From Zelonia costaricensis (Eukaryota; Euglenozoa; Kinetoplastea; Trypanosomatida; Trypanosomatidae), in the NCBI GenBank assembly GCA_030849075.1, contig JASAOO010003024.1, forward strand, positions 1 to 17,690: 17,690 bases of DNA, given 5' to 3'. The notes below the pieces were generated by a model. The model made no database searches. It was not told the DNA's origin and saw nothing but the letters and a program-made list of their open reading frames with translations. Shown in pieces: positions 1-8,204 of the stretch. How positions within the stretch are numbered: position 1 is the first letter of the stretch; each line of letters begins with the position of its first letter. The position numbers were made by a program, and so were the translations under genes.

Positions 1-45
1 AACAACACTAAACGGAGAAGCGAGGGGGGGGGAAGGGGGGGGGGC

Positions 46-74
46 GCGGCTGCGGCTGCGGCTGCGGCTGCGGC
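46..74. repeat. GCGGCT hexamer tandem repeat
   Basis: Four complete GCGGCT units and a fifth missing only its last base run head to tail without mismatch, immediately after a G-rich stretch. It is non-coding in context. The array is a likely length-polymorphic minisatellite. Confidence 0.9.
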
Positions 75-1650
75 GTACTTTCTTTGTTTTCCGCGTGTCT
101 TTTTCTTGTGAGTGAAAGGCGCGCGGGAAGGTGAAGCACGCAGAAGGAAAAAAGAACTCGGCGCTGGGTGGGTGGTGAGGTGGAGGGGGGGGGGAAGGGA
201 CTGATGGGAGAAAACAGGGATCAACAAACACACACACACACACTCCTGTCTTGTCTTGCCCAGGGGTTTGTTTGGCAAGGTGCCTGGCGAATGGTTGTAG
301 CGTTGCGAGGTCTGCGATGGGCGAGGAGGTCGTGGCACGCGCGAAGGAGGCGACGGTGGTAGGGAGAGGGGAGGGGGGTGGTGGTAGAGGGAAGGGCGTT
401 TAGGGAAGAGGGGAAAGACGCACGTTTTTTTTAGTGTTCGGTTTAGCCCACAATGCGGTGATCGCGATCGATGCGTGTTGGAGGTGTCGAGGGGGGGGGG
501 AGGTGGAGGTGGAAGACGTAGTGGAGGTTGAAGTGGATGAGGAGGGGGGGGGAAGAGAGCGAGGCGACGTGTGTGTGCCGCGTGTGCGTGGCACGCACCC
601 AACTCATGGCACTCGACTTATACCCCGGCGGAAGGGAAGGGGGAGGGCCCACACGAGAGGCGCGCAGGGACAGCGCAGCTTTGGTGGCGTCACCACCCCA
701 CGCCGGTGCACGCTACTCTTGGACCGTGATCGTCTGTTTCTGTTCGCTTTACGGAATACACATCAGCCAGAACGTGTGTGTGTGTGTGTAAATGTGCGAC
801 AACGTGTACGACAGCTAGACGCGCTGCATCTTGTGGAATCGTCAGTCCGATAGACCACGGGCAGAGAAAAGGGAGTGGGGATGGCGGTCGGGAGAGGGGT
901 GGGGGTGGGGATGAGATGCGACGACGCACACGCGCACACGCACGCAGGCGAGCAAAGGACGAGGAGTGGCGGAAAGGGGGACACACGGACAACATATGTG
1001 GGACACAGTCGAATGGGCAAGGGGGGAAAGGGGGGGGGGGGAAGTTGCAGCACGTACCTGAAGTCTGTGCATGTGTCTGTGCATGTGTGTGTGTGCTGAG
1101 GGGTGTGTGTGTGTGTGTGTTGGAGACGGGTTTGATGTCGTGGTGAGGGGAAAGGTAAGACGGGCGTAGCGCCAAAGCGACAACCGACCCTCTATCCCTA
1201 GTGTGCGTGTGGCACTACTGCAGCGACGTGGGGCGGGTGTGGCAAGGTACAGAGGCGCCAGACACAAGCACAAACACAGACACGTACACCGATGCATGCG
1301 GACACTCCGTTCCCCCGCGAAATAGGCAAAAAACAGAAGAGCAACAAGACGGTAAAGAAGAGAAAATGGGCCCGTGTGCCGCACTTCGTTTCGGCCACCG
1401 CGCGCGGTGACTGCGTGTCTGGAGCTGGAGCGAAGAGTCATTGAAGGACAATGGGGGAGGGCGAGGCAGGAATGCTGGAAGCGGGCACCGAGTGGGGGGG
1501 GGGGGCGAATGGGAACACAAAGGACTGAGAAAAAAAGCACAACAAGAACAAAGGCAAAACACAAGAAAAAGAAGGTGGCGGTGGGGGTGGCGCAGGGGTA
1601 CGAAGGAGCAGGGGCCCGAGCTTCACACGTACTACACATACACTCTCTCT

Positions 1651-1653
<3 letters not shown>

Positions 1654-1688
<35 letters not shown>
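1654..1688. repeat. (AC)n dinucleotide microsatellite
   Basis: About 35 bases of uninterrupted AC/CA follow a short CT-rich stretch. On the minus (transcribed-sense) strand this is a GT repeat, a very common element of Leishmaniinae spacers. It is a probable polymorphic locus and a tract able to adopt Z-DNA. Confidence 0.95.
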
Positions 1689-1690
<2 letters not shown>

Positions 1691-1932
1691 CAGCGGCGCG
1701 CGTGCAAGGGGGCACCGCCATGCCGCGAAGCCGAGAAGGACGACGTTGAGGTGCGCAAGTCACCGTCTGCTCTAGTCAAAGGGGGACTGGGACGCGGAGG
1801 GAGGAGGGGGGGGGGAGCTGCTGCTGCTGCTGAACGATGGACAGTTCTACACACGCAACAAGATGAGGGGAAAACAGGAGAGAAGCGAACGTGAAAAAGA
1901 AAAAAAAATGGGAGGAGACGAAACGGCGGGGG

Positions 1933-1952
1933 GGATGGATGGATGGATGGAT
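1933..1952. repeat. GGAT tetranucleotide repeat
   Basis: Five perfect GGAT units lie in the presumed 3' UTR of the surface antigen-like gene. On the sense strand this reads as ATCC repeats. No function is implied. Confidence 0.9.
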
Positions 1953-2078
1953 GGGTTGTTGCACATGCGATGTGACGCACCGCGGCTCATGCACCCTGCA
2001 CCACAGCGAAGCCAAACCGAGAAACAAAAAGGGACAACGAGAAGGGCGGGGGGAGGGAGGGGGAGGGTCACAAGGCGC

Positions 2079-2513
2079 TTATACAGCGGCCGCGACGGCA
2101 GCCACCATCAGCGCTGCGCCCCACGCGATCGACGCGGCGCGGTGTCCGGGCGTCGCGGCGGCGTTGCCACGGCTGGCCACACACGTGAAGCTGGCGCTGA
2201 GGGTGAGGTTCTTGGCGCACGCCGCGCAGCGGGTGTCGTCCTCCGGGCGGCACTGGGCGCAGTTCGGCACGGCGCAGGTGCCGGGCACCATGCAGCCGCC
2301 GTTGGAGTCGAGGACGTAGCGTGTGGTGCAGTTGGCGCACACGTCGGGCGACTGCCTCGTGCAGACATCGCAGTTCGGAATGTTGCACGGCGGCAGCGAC
2401 GACGCTGCCGCTGACGCTGCCGTCGCGGCGGTGGCAGGGCACAGCAGCAGCGCGCACGAGAGGAGCGCCGCCAGTGCGAGCAGCACGGCAGCACGAGGCG
2501 GGCGTTGTGCCAT
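2079..2513 (-). CDS. Small Cys-rich surface antigen-like protein, probably GPI-anchored
   Basis: This gene encodes 144 residues and is probably exported to the cell surface. Residues 1 to about 30 form a signal peptide: Arg near the start, then a Leu/Ala-rich core ending near PATAA. The mature part, residues 43-111, has twelve cysteines in two consecutive six-Cys modules with identical spacing (C-x4-C-x2-C-x7-C-x2-C-x11-C), giving four CxxC motifs. Potential N-glycosylation sites are N61 (NCT) and N102 (NLT). The last ~19 residues are hydrophobic and end at the C-terminus with no charged tail, preceded by small residues (GNAAA), as in a GPI-attachment signal. This matches the Cys-rich repeat style of Leishmania promastigote surface antigen (PSA-2) and annotated surface antigen-like proteins. 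The leucine-rich repeats of true PSA are absent. The start at 2513 is favoured because the signal peptide begins there. Ligand and function are unknown. Family placement is by motif only. Confidence 0.85.
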   Translation of the reverse strand: MAQRPPRAAVLLALAALLSCALLLCPATAATAASAAASSLPPCNIPNCDVCTRQSPDVCANCTTRYVLDSNGGCMVPGTCAVPNCAQCRPEDDTRCAACAKNLTLSASFTCVASRGNAAATPGHRAASIAWGAALMVAAVAAAV

Positions 2514-2775
2514 GTGGGGGCGGGCAGAGAGGAGCGAGGGAGGGGGTCGGTGCAGGAGCGCGAGGCGTCGCGGGAGACGAAAGCGATCACACGTGTGCGT
2601 TTTGTGTGTGTCTGGTCAATCGCAATAGACGCCGCACGGAGAGCGAGGTGGTGGCGCGTTAATCGCGTACGATGGGACGGGGAAGCGCGTGTGTCTGTGC
2701 CTGGGTGTTTGTGTGCGTGATGCCGATGTGTGCGTGTGTACGAGGGGGGGGGGTACTAATCGGTGGTGTATTCGC

Positions 2776-2820
2776 CTGAAGATGGCGGGGGGTGGGGGGG
2801 GGTGGGATGACGAGGGAAAC
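2776..2820 (-). promoter_or_regulatory. Candidate polypyrimidine tract and trans-splice acceptor for the surface antigen-like gene
   Basis: On the minus strand a C-rich tract (about 2820-2784) runs into CCATCTTCAG, whose AG at 2777-2776 is the first AG after the tract. Splicing there would give a 5' UTR of about 262 nt before the ATG at 2513. The site is inferred from the usual trypanosomatid rule (polypyrimidine tract, then first AG) and was not observed in transcripts. Confidence 0.5.
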
Positions 2821-3705
2821 AAGAATTGCAGGGTCGAGGCTGGTGGAAACGCGAGAGAAACACAACAGCAGATACACACACACACACCGTGGTGAAGATG
2901 GGCAATGTGTGCGTGTGTGTGTACGCGCGTGTGCGTGTCTTGGGTCACAGTCGCACAAATCGAGAAGTGAGGCACCACCGCTGCTGTGCGCTGCGAGCAG
3001 CCAGAGGGGGAGTGGGAGTCGCCTCTCCGCCCTTTACGTGACGGGCGTGCTAGCAAGAGAAAAATTTGGATGAACAGGTATTTTGGGCGTGCTGGACTTC
3101 AATATGTGCTACGGCCCTCCCCCCTTCCCTCTACCCCGCGCACCTCCGGCTTTCCCGTATCTGTCCTCTTCGTTTCTCCTGCGCTTCTCGTTTTCCCCAC
3201 CTCAGTTCTGTGCTTGCCCATCACGCCTCCGCGTGTCGTCGTTGCCGGTGCCTGGGTGCGAGCGGTGACTGCGTCAACCACACAGCTGGCAAATCAACAC
3301 GGAAGCTCACACCGCGAAGAAGAGTGTGACGGGGCTGGAGCGGTGGCGCTTCCGTGTCCGGGCTCGTTCCCTCCCCCCTCCCACTCCGCGTGCGGCGCGC
3401 CCGGTGTGCGCGCTGACTGAGCTCCAACACGCCCCCCCCCTCCTCTGCCCTTCCTCCTTCGGCCCTGCGCTCTGCAGCGAACACGCTGAGGAGATCAACA
3501 CACACGCACTGAAGGAAAGAAAAAGGCGAGGGATGAGGGGCGTGACCAAGACGGAGGGAAAGCAGGAGGAGGGGGGGGGGCGGAGGCGGAGGCGAAGGGA
3601 GTTCGGGGGGACACGCGCGGCCGCGGGGCGAGGAGGAGCATCAGCCACGAATCGAGAAGAGATTTGCGTAGCGCGCTGTCGGCTCACTTCACCGGGCCAC
3701 ACTCG

Positions 3706-3726
3706 TCCTCCTCCTCCTCCTCCTCC
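3706..3726. repeat. (TCC)n trinucleotide repeat
   Basis: Seven TCC units run on the plus strand and are followed by a C run. On the sense strand of the flanking genes this is GGA, so it adds to the purine-rich character of this presumed 3' UTR. Confidence 0.85.
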
Positions 3727-4242
3727 CCCCGGTCTCTTCCATAGGACCGTTCACCAACCCAGCCTCCCTCCATAGACATACTCGGACGGTGTGCGGAGCT
3801 GCAAGGTGCGGGCGGGGTGGCTCCACATGACCCCGGTGTGTTAGCTGAGGCGAGAGGGCAGGACGGGGAGGGGGACGAGAGACGGAGATGAGAAGGAGCG
3901 GGGGTGGGGAGCGATGAACCACGCTCCGGGGCACGAGGTCCAGACAGCGCGCCGATGTGCGAGGTCGTAAAGAAAGCAGAGAAAACCACATGAAGCGAGA
4001 GAAAAGGAAAACAAAAAGAAGGAAGGCGAGAGTGGAACGTGCAGAGCGCCTGCGCACACCGCGATCCGTGAGGGGTTCGATAGAAAGTAGAGGGAGACGG
4101 GAGGAGGGAGAAGGGGGCGCGTGCCCGCTGTGCAGGCGGCGCGCTCTTCAAGCACCGAACATCGGCCTAGGCGGATGGGGGAAGGGGGGGGGGGGTGGAA
4201 TTGACCGCTGCGGCGGACGCGCGCGTGCGGAAACAAAGCCGG

Positions 4243-5622
4243 CTACGAGCTACCGGAGCCCCCTTCGCTCCCCTCGGAGGCGCTGTCGCCGGAGCTGCTG
4301 GTGCTAGAGCGGCGGGTGCGGGCTCGGGTGCCGTTGCGGGCGTTCTGTGGCTGCCGCTGACGCGCGATGGAGATGCGGGCCGACTGCACCGCCGCGTGCA
4401 GGCGCATCGGCACCCCGTCCGCGTCCACATTCCTCAGCAGCGCGGCGACGGCTGCGTTCATGACGGACGCCGTCGTCGATGTGCCGCTGTCCGAGTGCCC
4501 GCCGGTACTGCTGCTGCTGCTGCTGGTCACGGAGGCCTCGTTGCCGGGTGGGACCGCGTACATGAGCTGCTCGACGGTGCTGAAGTCGTGGTAGAGCTGG
4601 TGCGCCCTGTAGCCGTCGGCCATCTGCGACAGCAGAACGCGCAGCCGCTGCCGGAGCGCCGCCACTGCGCTGCGCCGACGCGTCCGCGCAGCGCGCCACT
4701 CGACGTCTCGCAGCAGCGCGGCGACAGGGTAGTCGGGCTCGCCGGTGCAGTGCGTGATGACGATGCCGATGAAGTCGGGTGTGACGGCGGCTGCGTCGAC
4801 AAGCTCGTGCACTACGTCAGGGCTCGCGTTGGACTCGCATACCGCACTGCCGCTGCTCGTTGCGTCGTTGCCCTCATCCTCTCGGGCATCTGCATTAGGG
4901 GCATCCGCCGAAGCGTCTTCGCGCGGTGGCGACGACGACGACCCCGCCGCGTCGTCGCGGACGGCAGCGCTGCTGCTCCTGCGGGTGTGCGTGCCACTCT
5001 CCTGCGCCTCCTGGGCCTCTTCCGCGTCCGCCTCCGCCCGCCGCTCCGCACGCTCGCGCAGCCGGCTCGAGCCCTCGTTGCTCTGCTGCTGCTGCTGCTC
5101 GTGACCCTCCTGCGCGGGTTGCTGAGCTGCCCGCAGGCGCGACTCTGCGGCGAAGCCCCAGCCGAGGAAGGCACCGCAGTTGCCGCAGTGCGCGAAGCAC
5201 CACGCGTAGCCGGTGAAGAAGGAGTGCTCGGTGGAGTACACGGCGGTGTCGCACTCCACAAACGCAGGCGCCAGCACCGTGGTCGACGCCGCTGGTGGTG
5301 CCGCTGTGGGGCCCGTGCTGGGGGCAGCGGTGGCAGCGGGGCGGCGGACCATGACCTGCGGCGCCAACCGGAGCAGGTCGAAGCGCCGCGCCGATGGGTT
5401 CGTTGCGCTGTAGGCCTGGACCGGCGCCGTGCCGTTGTTGAAGAGGTCCAGCTCGTAGCTGTACACGTGACGCTTCCACGCCGGCGCCGTCTCCTCCGCG
5501 GGCAGGACGTCCCAGAGGGACCCGATGGGGCAGCGGCAGCCATCGCAGCGCAGCACCGCGACGGTGCCGTCTTCCGCCGCCGGGGTGGAGGGCGGCGTGG
5601 CCGCGTCGGTGGGAGCTGCCAT
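4243..5622 (-). CDS. CULT-domain (cereblon-like) protein, 459 residues
   Basis: Residues ~20-160 form a CULT domain, the ligand-binding domain of cereblon, the CRL4 substrate receptor bound by thalidomide. Zinc ligands are visible as C26-x2-C29 and C146-x2-C149. N75-P76 resembles the NP of cereblon. TEHSFFTGYAW (131-141) and GWGF (154-157) align without gaps to human cereblon TEHSWFPGYAW and GWKF, so H133, W141, W155 and F157 correspond to H378, W386, W400 and F402. Human W380 is replaced by F135. About 20 extra residues lie between the first CxxC and the NP motif. No Lon-type N-terminal domain or DDB1-binding region is present. Residues 165-265 are acidic/Gln/Ser-rich and disordered. Residues 265-362 have ordinary composition (probably helical) and match nothing I know. 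The tail is Ser-rich. The ATG at 5622 (G at -3, G at +4) is chosen because upstream codons are low-complexity and contain no earlier ATG with a coding-like continuation. The endogenous ligand and any ubiquitin-ligase role are unknown. No signal peptide is seen. Confidence 0.88.
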   Translation of the reverse strand: MAAPTDAATPPSTPAAEDGTVAVLRCDGCRCPIGSLWDVLPAEETAPAWKRHVYSYELDLFNNGTAPVQAYSATNPSARRFDLLRLAPQVMVRRPAATAAPSTGPTAAPPAASTTVLAPAFVECDTAVYSTEHSFFTGYAWCFAHCGNCGAFLGWGFAAESRLRAAQQPAQEGHEQQQQQSNEGSSRLRERAERRAEADAEEAQEAQESGTHTRRSSSAAVRDDAAGSSSSPPREDASADAPNADAREDEGNDATSSGSAVCESNASPDVVHELVDAAAVTPDFIGIVITHCTGEPDYPVAALLRDVEWRAARTRRRSAVAALRQRLRVLLSQMADGYRAHQLYHDFSTVEQLMYAVPPGNEASVTSSSSSSTGGHSDSGTSTTASVMNAAVAALLRNVDADGVPMRLHAAVQSARISIARQRQPQNARNGTRARTRRSSTSSSGDSASEGSEGGSGSS

Positions 5623-5700
5623 GGCGCGCCTGTGCCGCCGTTGCTGACGACGGTTGGGATGCCGAGCCCGAAATATCGGTGTGTGTTTGTGTGCCCTTCT

Positions 5701-5760
5701 CTTGTTGGGGTGGGGTGAGGGAAGAGGTGGGCGGGAGGGGGGGGGGCGAATGGGTGGGTG
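5701..5760 (-). promoter_or_regulatory. Candidate polypyrimidine tract and trans-splice acceptor for the CULT gene
   Basis: The minus strand reads through a C-rich, nearly purine-free stretch (about 5760-5711) to CCAACAAG. The AG at 5702-5701 is the first after the tract. It would leave a 5' UTR of about 78 nt before the ATG at 5622. This is a pattern inference only. Confidence 0.5.
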
Positions 5761-6371
5761 GGTGGGGCTGTGGCGTTGTGGTGCACGAGTGGAAGCAGTA
5801 AGAGAAGGGAAAGAGAGCGGGGTGGGGGGTGGCAGCTTGTGCGGCGAGGCAACCCGCCTCGCTGCTCGTACAGTGAACACGAACACCACCGCATCGGTAC
5901 GCAGTGGTCAGCGGCAGGAGCGAAAGGGGCCTGCCCAACAGAGGACCGAGCAGCTCAGCAGTGCAACATCGCAGCATCAAGCGCCTCCCACCCCCCGGCT
6001 GCGCTCCGTCGAAGCGGCCAAACGAACAAGAAGGCCTTTTTCCCTGCAAGGAACTCTCTCCCTCTCACACACAGACATTCAACCTTGTTGTGCGTGCCGC
6101 GGCATCAGTCATCCGCCCAATTCGCCATTGCGATCACTGTTCTCTATTTCTTGTTCCCGTTCTCCTCTTCATTGCACTTCACTCGAGCCCGGCACCGCCG
6201 CCGCCGCCGCCGCCTCGCCGACGCAGAATAGGCAAGGCGGTTGGCGGCGTGGGTGGAGGTCGGGTCTGATGAAGCGCGGAGAGATGGGAGGTCGCACAAA
6301 GGGGTTGTAGAGAGACGAAGACAGGAGGAGGAGGAGGGAAGATGATGATAGGGGGTTAGCCGACTCAACAC

Positions 6372-6398
6372 ACGTACACACACACACACACACACACG
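6372..6398. repeat. (CA)n microsatellite
   Basis: An uninterrupted CA run ends only about 18 bases from the histidine-phosphatase stop codon. On the mRNA it would be a GU repeat at the very start of the 3' UTR. Confidence 0.9.
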
Positions 6399-6416
6399 GG
6401 AACGCGCTGGCTGGAC

Positions 6417-7205
6417 TCACGACTCGCTCGGGGCGAAGCCGAGGTGCGGCGTGTCGAAGGGCTCGAACTCCACCGTCACCCGCGGCGTGGCATCGTTGCC
6501 GTTGCACGTCACGTGTACGAAGCCCGTGTACGCCGGGCTGTGGATCTCCGACTCCATCACGGTACCCTTGAGGGCGTGCAGCACACGCAGCACCGTCTCA
6601 CCATGGCCGAGGAGCACCACCGTCTTGCCCTCCAGCGCTGGCGCCGTCAGCAGCGCCTCGGCGGCGTGGGCGCACCGGTCCGGGAAGCTGGCATCGGCCA
6701 GCGCGTTGTCCTTGGTCGTGAAGTGCGGGGCGGGGTGCAGCGGGAAGGGATTCTCGAGCTGCACGTGCAGGGAGGTACTCTCCCGGTGGAACGCCGCGTC
6801 GTTGTACACCGGCGATGGGCAGTGGAAGGCGCTGCCGTCGGGCGCGACGACGGACGGGTTGTGGCGCATGTCGAAGTACATCCAATACGGCCCCTCCATG
6901 ATGGCGGGCTCGAGGTAGAGCGGGATGGAGTCCAGGGCGGCCGTGCTCGCGGCGGCACGGAGGGCGCCGGTGATGATGCCGTGCGAGGTCTGCACGCAGC
7001 GCAGCAGCGGGGAGCTGAGGATGACCACATCAGCGGGGTTCACCTTGTAGTGCTGCACAAGGTACTCGCCAAGCTTCTCGGCCAGGAGAAAGCCGTTGTC
7101 CGTGATGGGCGAGTCGTGCGGGCGGAAGTACGTCTTGCCGAACTCGGGGTTCTTGTGGTCCACGCGCTCGCTGTGCCGGACAATGAAAATCTGGGCTGGC
7201 GGCAT
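6417..7205 (-). CDS. Histidine phosphatase superfamily protein (phosphoglycerate mutase-like fold)
   Basis: This protein has 262 residues, typical of a single-domain branch-1 histidine phosphatase. The N-terminal motif IFIVRHSER (residues 6-14) carries the phospho-accepting H11 with R10. The second Arg of the pocket is R69 in LSSPLLRCVQT (63-73). The second His is H201 in VVLLGHGET (196-204). E99 or E104 (EPAIMEG) is the likely proton donor. The EPxxxEG arrangement and RHSER resemble the UBASH3/Sts-type and TFIIIC-tau55-type subgroup more than glycolytic mutases, so phosphomonoesterase activity is likelier than mutase activity. No UBA, SH3, signal peptide or membrane segment is present, so it is probably cytosolic. 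Substrate is unknown. The start at 7205 is right because the beta-strand leading to RHSE begins six residues later. All core residues are intact, so it should be an active enzyme. Confidence 0.9.
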   Translation of the reverse strand: MPPAQIFIVRHSERVDHKNPEFGKTYFRPHDSPITDNGFLLAEKLGEYLVQHYKVNPADVVILSSPLLRCVQTSHGIITGALRAAASTAALDSIPLYLEPAIMEGPYWMYFDMRHNPSVVAPDGSAFHCPSPVYNDAAFHRESTSLHVQLENPFPLHPAPHFTTKDNALADASFPDRCAHAAEALLTAPALEGKTVVLLGHGETVLRVLHALKGTVMESEIHSPAYTGFVHVTCNGNDATPRVTVEFEPFDTPHLGFAPSES

Positions 7206-7214
7206 GGCTGTGCT

Positions 7215-7240
7215 CTTGTTGATTGGGGGGGGGGGGGAAA
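7215..7240 (-). promoter_or_regulatory. Candidate splice acceptor very close to the histidine-phosphatase start
   Basis: On the minus strand TTT plus a C13 run (7240-7225) is followed by AATCAACAAG. The AG at 7216-7215 is the first after the run and would leave only a 9-nt 5' UTR. An alternative AG at 7245-7244, after a GT/T-rich stretch, would give about 38 nt. Both readings are inferred. Confidence 0.35.
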
Positions 7241-7988
7241 TGGCTGGGTAATGCGTTCAAGTGATGAGACAAACACACATACACACACACACGCAAACAC
7301 GTGAGTCGCGCAGCAGGGGTCGATGGAGCGTGTCGATCTAGGCGACGTCGGGCCACGTTGGTTCGGTTTGTGAAGGACGCTAAAACAGGCAATAGAAGGG
7401 GAATCGGGAGGGGAGTGCCCATGGTATGGGGAAACAACAACAACAAAAAGGGGGTATCCAGAGTTGTGCGAGTCCATGTCCAGTCCCATACTAGTGCGGC
7501 GTTCTCTCCGCGGCTTTCGAGGTCTGCGCCGACTTGCAGCGACGCTGCCTTCGAGGCTTCCGCCGCAGCCACGAGCCTTGGCTGAGACAAACAGACGAAT
7601 GTAGTGCGACTTTGCGCATTCGTTCATCATCGGCGGCGCAGCGAGTCCCTTCGCCTGTCCATGGCGTGCAAAGGAGTCTGTGAAACCGTGTGCACACGGC
7701 GGCGAAGCCCAAGCTGGCGCTGCAGTCCCAGTGCGACGGGTCTGAACCCGGCGCCTGCGTTTTGAGTTGTACACACGCGGCGCACAGGCTTTACGCCCCG
7801 CTTGCTGAAGTGCGGCGGGTGCGATGGTGGGCGCCGTACGTGGGCCACAACGCCCTGCGCTACTTGAGATCAGTCAGCGAGCGGGCCGGTGGGGAGCCCG
7901 TAATGGTGGTGGGGGGGGGACGGCGACCCGAAACAGGCATCTCACGAAGGCGAGGCCTAGGCCGAGATTTGCCGCACAAGCGCGCGGA

Positions 7989-8014
7989 GGGGGGGGGGAG
8001 GGGAGGGGAGGGGA
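7989..8014 (+). repeat. G10 run followed by GGGGA repeats, G-quadruplex-capable
   Basis: A run of ten G is followed by A and three GGGGA units, giving at least four G tracts of four or more bases separated by single A. That fits a canonical G-quadruplex pattern. It lies on the plus strand, which is the template strand for the surrounding genes. Confidence 0.8.
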
Positions 8015-8186
8015 GAAGCGGAGAGCCTGATCGGATTTTGGGAGCCCCCCCTCCAATACCTGGCGTGCGCCGCAGGAAGTGGTGACACGCGCAGACGGAA
8101 AAGAAGACATGGGAAAGACGCGACGACGACAGGGAGGGAATCCAACGGCGGCGGTTCTGCGCTGGACTACGAGCGGTGCGACACGT

Positions 8187-8204
8187 ATGTGCCGGCGGGC
8201 ACAT
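8187..8204. repeat. Short perfect inverted repeat
   Basis: ATGTGCC, a four-base GGCG loop, then GGCACAT form a perfect 7-bp stem. It could fold in the DSP-like gene's 3' UTR. No uridine tract follows, and bacterial-type termination does not apply here. Confidence 0.6.

Larger units (their letters stand above)
1..2078. other. Intergenic spacer downstream of the surface antigen-like gene; no supportable gene
   Basis: No open frame here has coding-like composition. All translate into low-complexity Arg/Gly, His/Thr or Pro/Ser strings that come from homopurine runs and CA/GT repeats. The plus strand carries many G runs and GGA/GGT stretches (for example 26-45, 482-500, 1028-1041, 1496-1506), so the minus strand is C/T-rich, as in spacers of leftward-transcribed trypanosomatid units. 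The right part should be the 3' UTR of the surface antigen-like gene. The left part probably holds upstream and splice-acceptor sequence for the next gene beyond the window edge. Microsatellites are listed separately. No tRNA, snoRNA or mobile element was recognised. Confidence 0.7.
2514..4242. other. Spacer between CULT gene and surface antigen-like gene
   Basis: No gene is supportable here. The left part (about 2514-3060) has the usual polarity, C/T-rich on the minus strand, and holds the candidate splice acceptor. The segment about 3105-3480 reverses this: the plus strand has long C/T runs, including a C9 run near 3430. A (TCC)n tract follows at 3706-3726. From about 3840 to 4242, next to the CULT stop codon, purines again dominate the plus strand. 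The right half is presumably the 3' UTR of the CULT gene. Short open frames in the reversed segment (for example plus 3066-3329 and 2986-3420) look like translated pyrimidine repeats. Confidence 0.65.
5623..6416. other. Spacer between histidine-phosphatase gene and CULT gene
   Basis: This spacer contains the CULT 5' UTR and splice tract (left end) and the presumed 3' UTR of the histidine phosphatase. In the middle (about 5985-6220) the plus strand is C/T-rich (CCTCCCACCCCCC, TTTTTCCCT, TCTCTCCCTCTC and similar), opposite to the flanks. A CCG/GCC triplet run sits at about 6188-6212 and a CA repeat at about 6372-6398. No gene or RNA was recognised. Confidence 0.65.

Noticed and set aside
842..1687. 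281-residue minus-strand open frame starting in CVCVCV
   Set aside because: It begins inside the (AC)n microsatellite and encodes Cys/Val, His/Thr and Pro/Ser strings. No signal of a real protein.
1932..1956. GGAT array considered as part of a CRISPR-like or direct-repeat array
   Set aside because: It is a simple contiguous tetranucleotide with no spacers; the genome is eukaryotic.
4073..4083. GGGGTTCGATAG, similar to a B-box
   Set aside because: The closing CC of the T-arm is missing and no cloverleaf can be drawn on either side.
4195..5718. 507-residue plus-strand open frame opposite the CULT gene
   Set aside because: It is the antisense shadow of a high-GC gene. Its translation is Arg/Ala/Val-rich with no domain, while the minus strand encodes conserved CULT motifs.
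7740..7757. Minus-strand GGGTTCAGACCC resembling a tRNA T-arm
   Set aside because: The invariant A58 position is G, no A-box or acceptor stem is found at the right distance, and the segment is better explained as a chance short palindrome.
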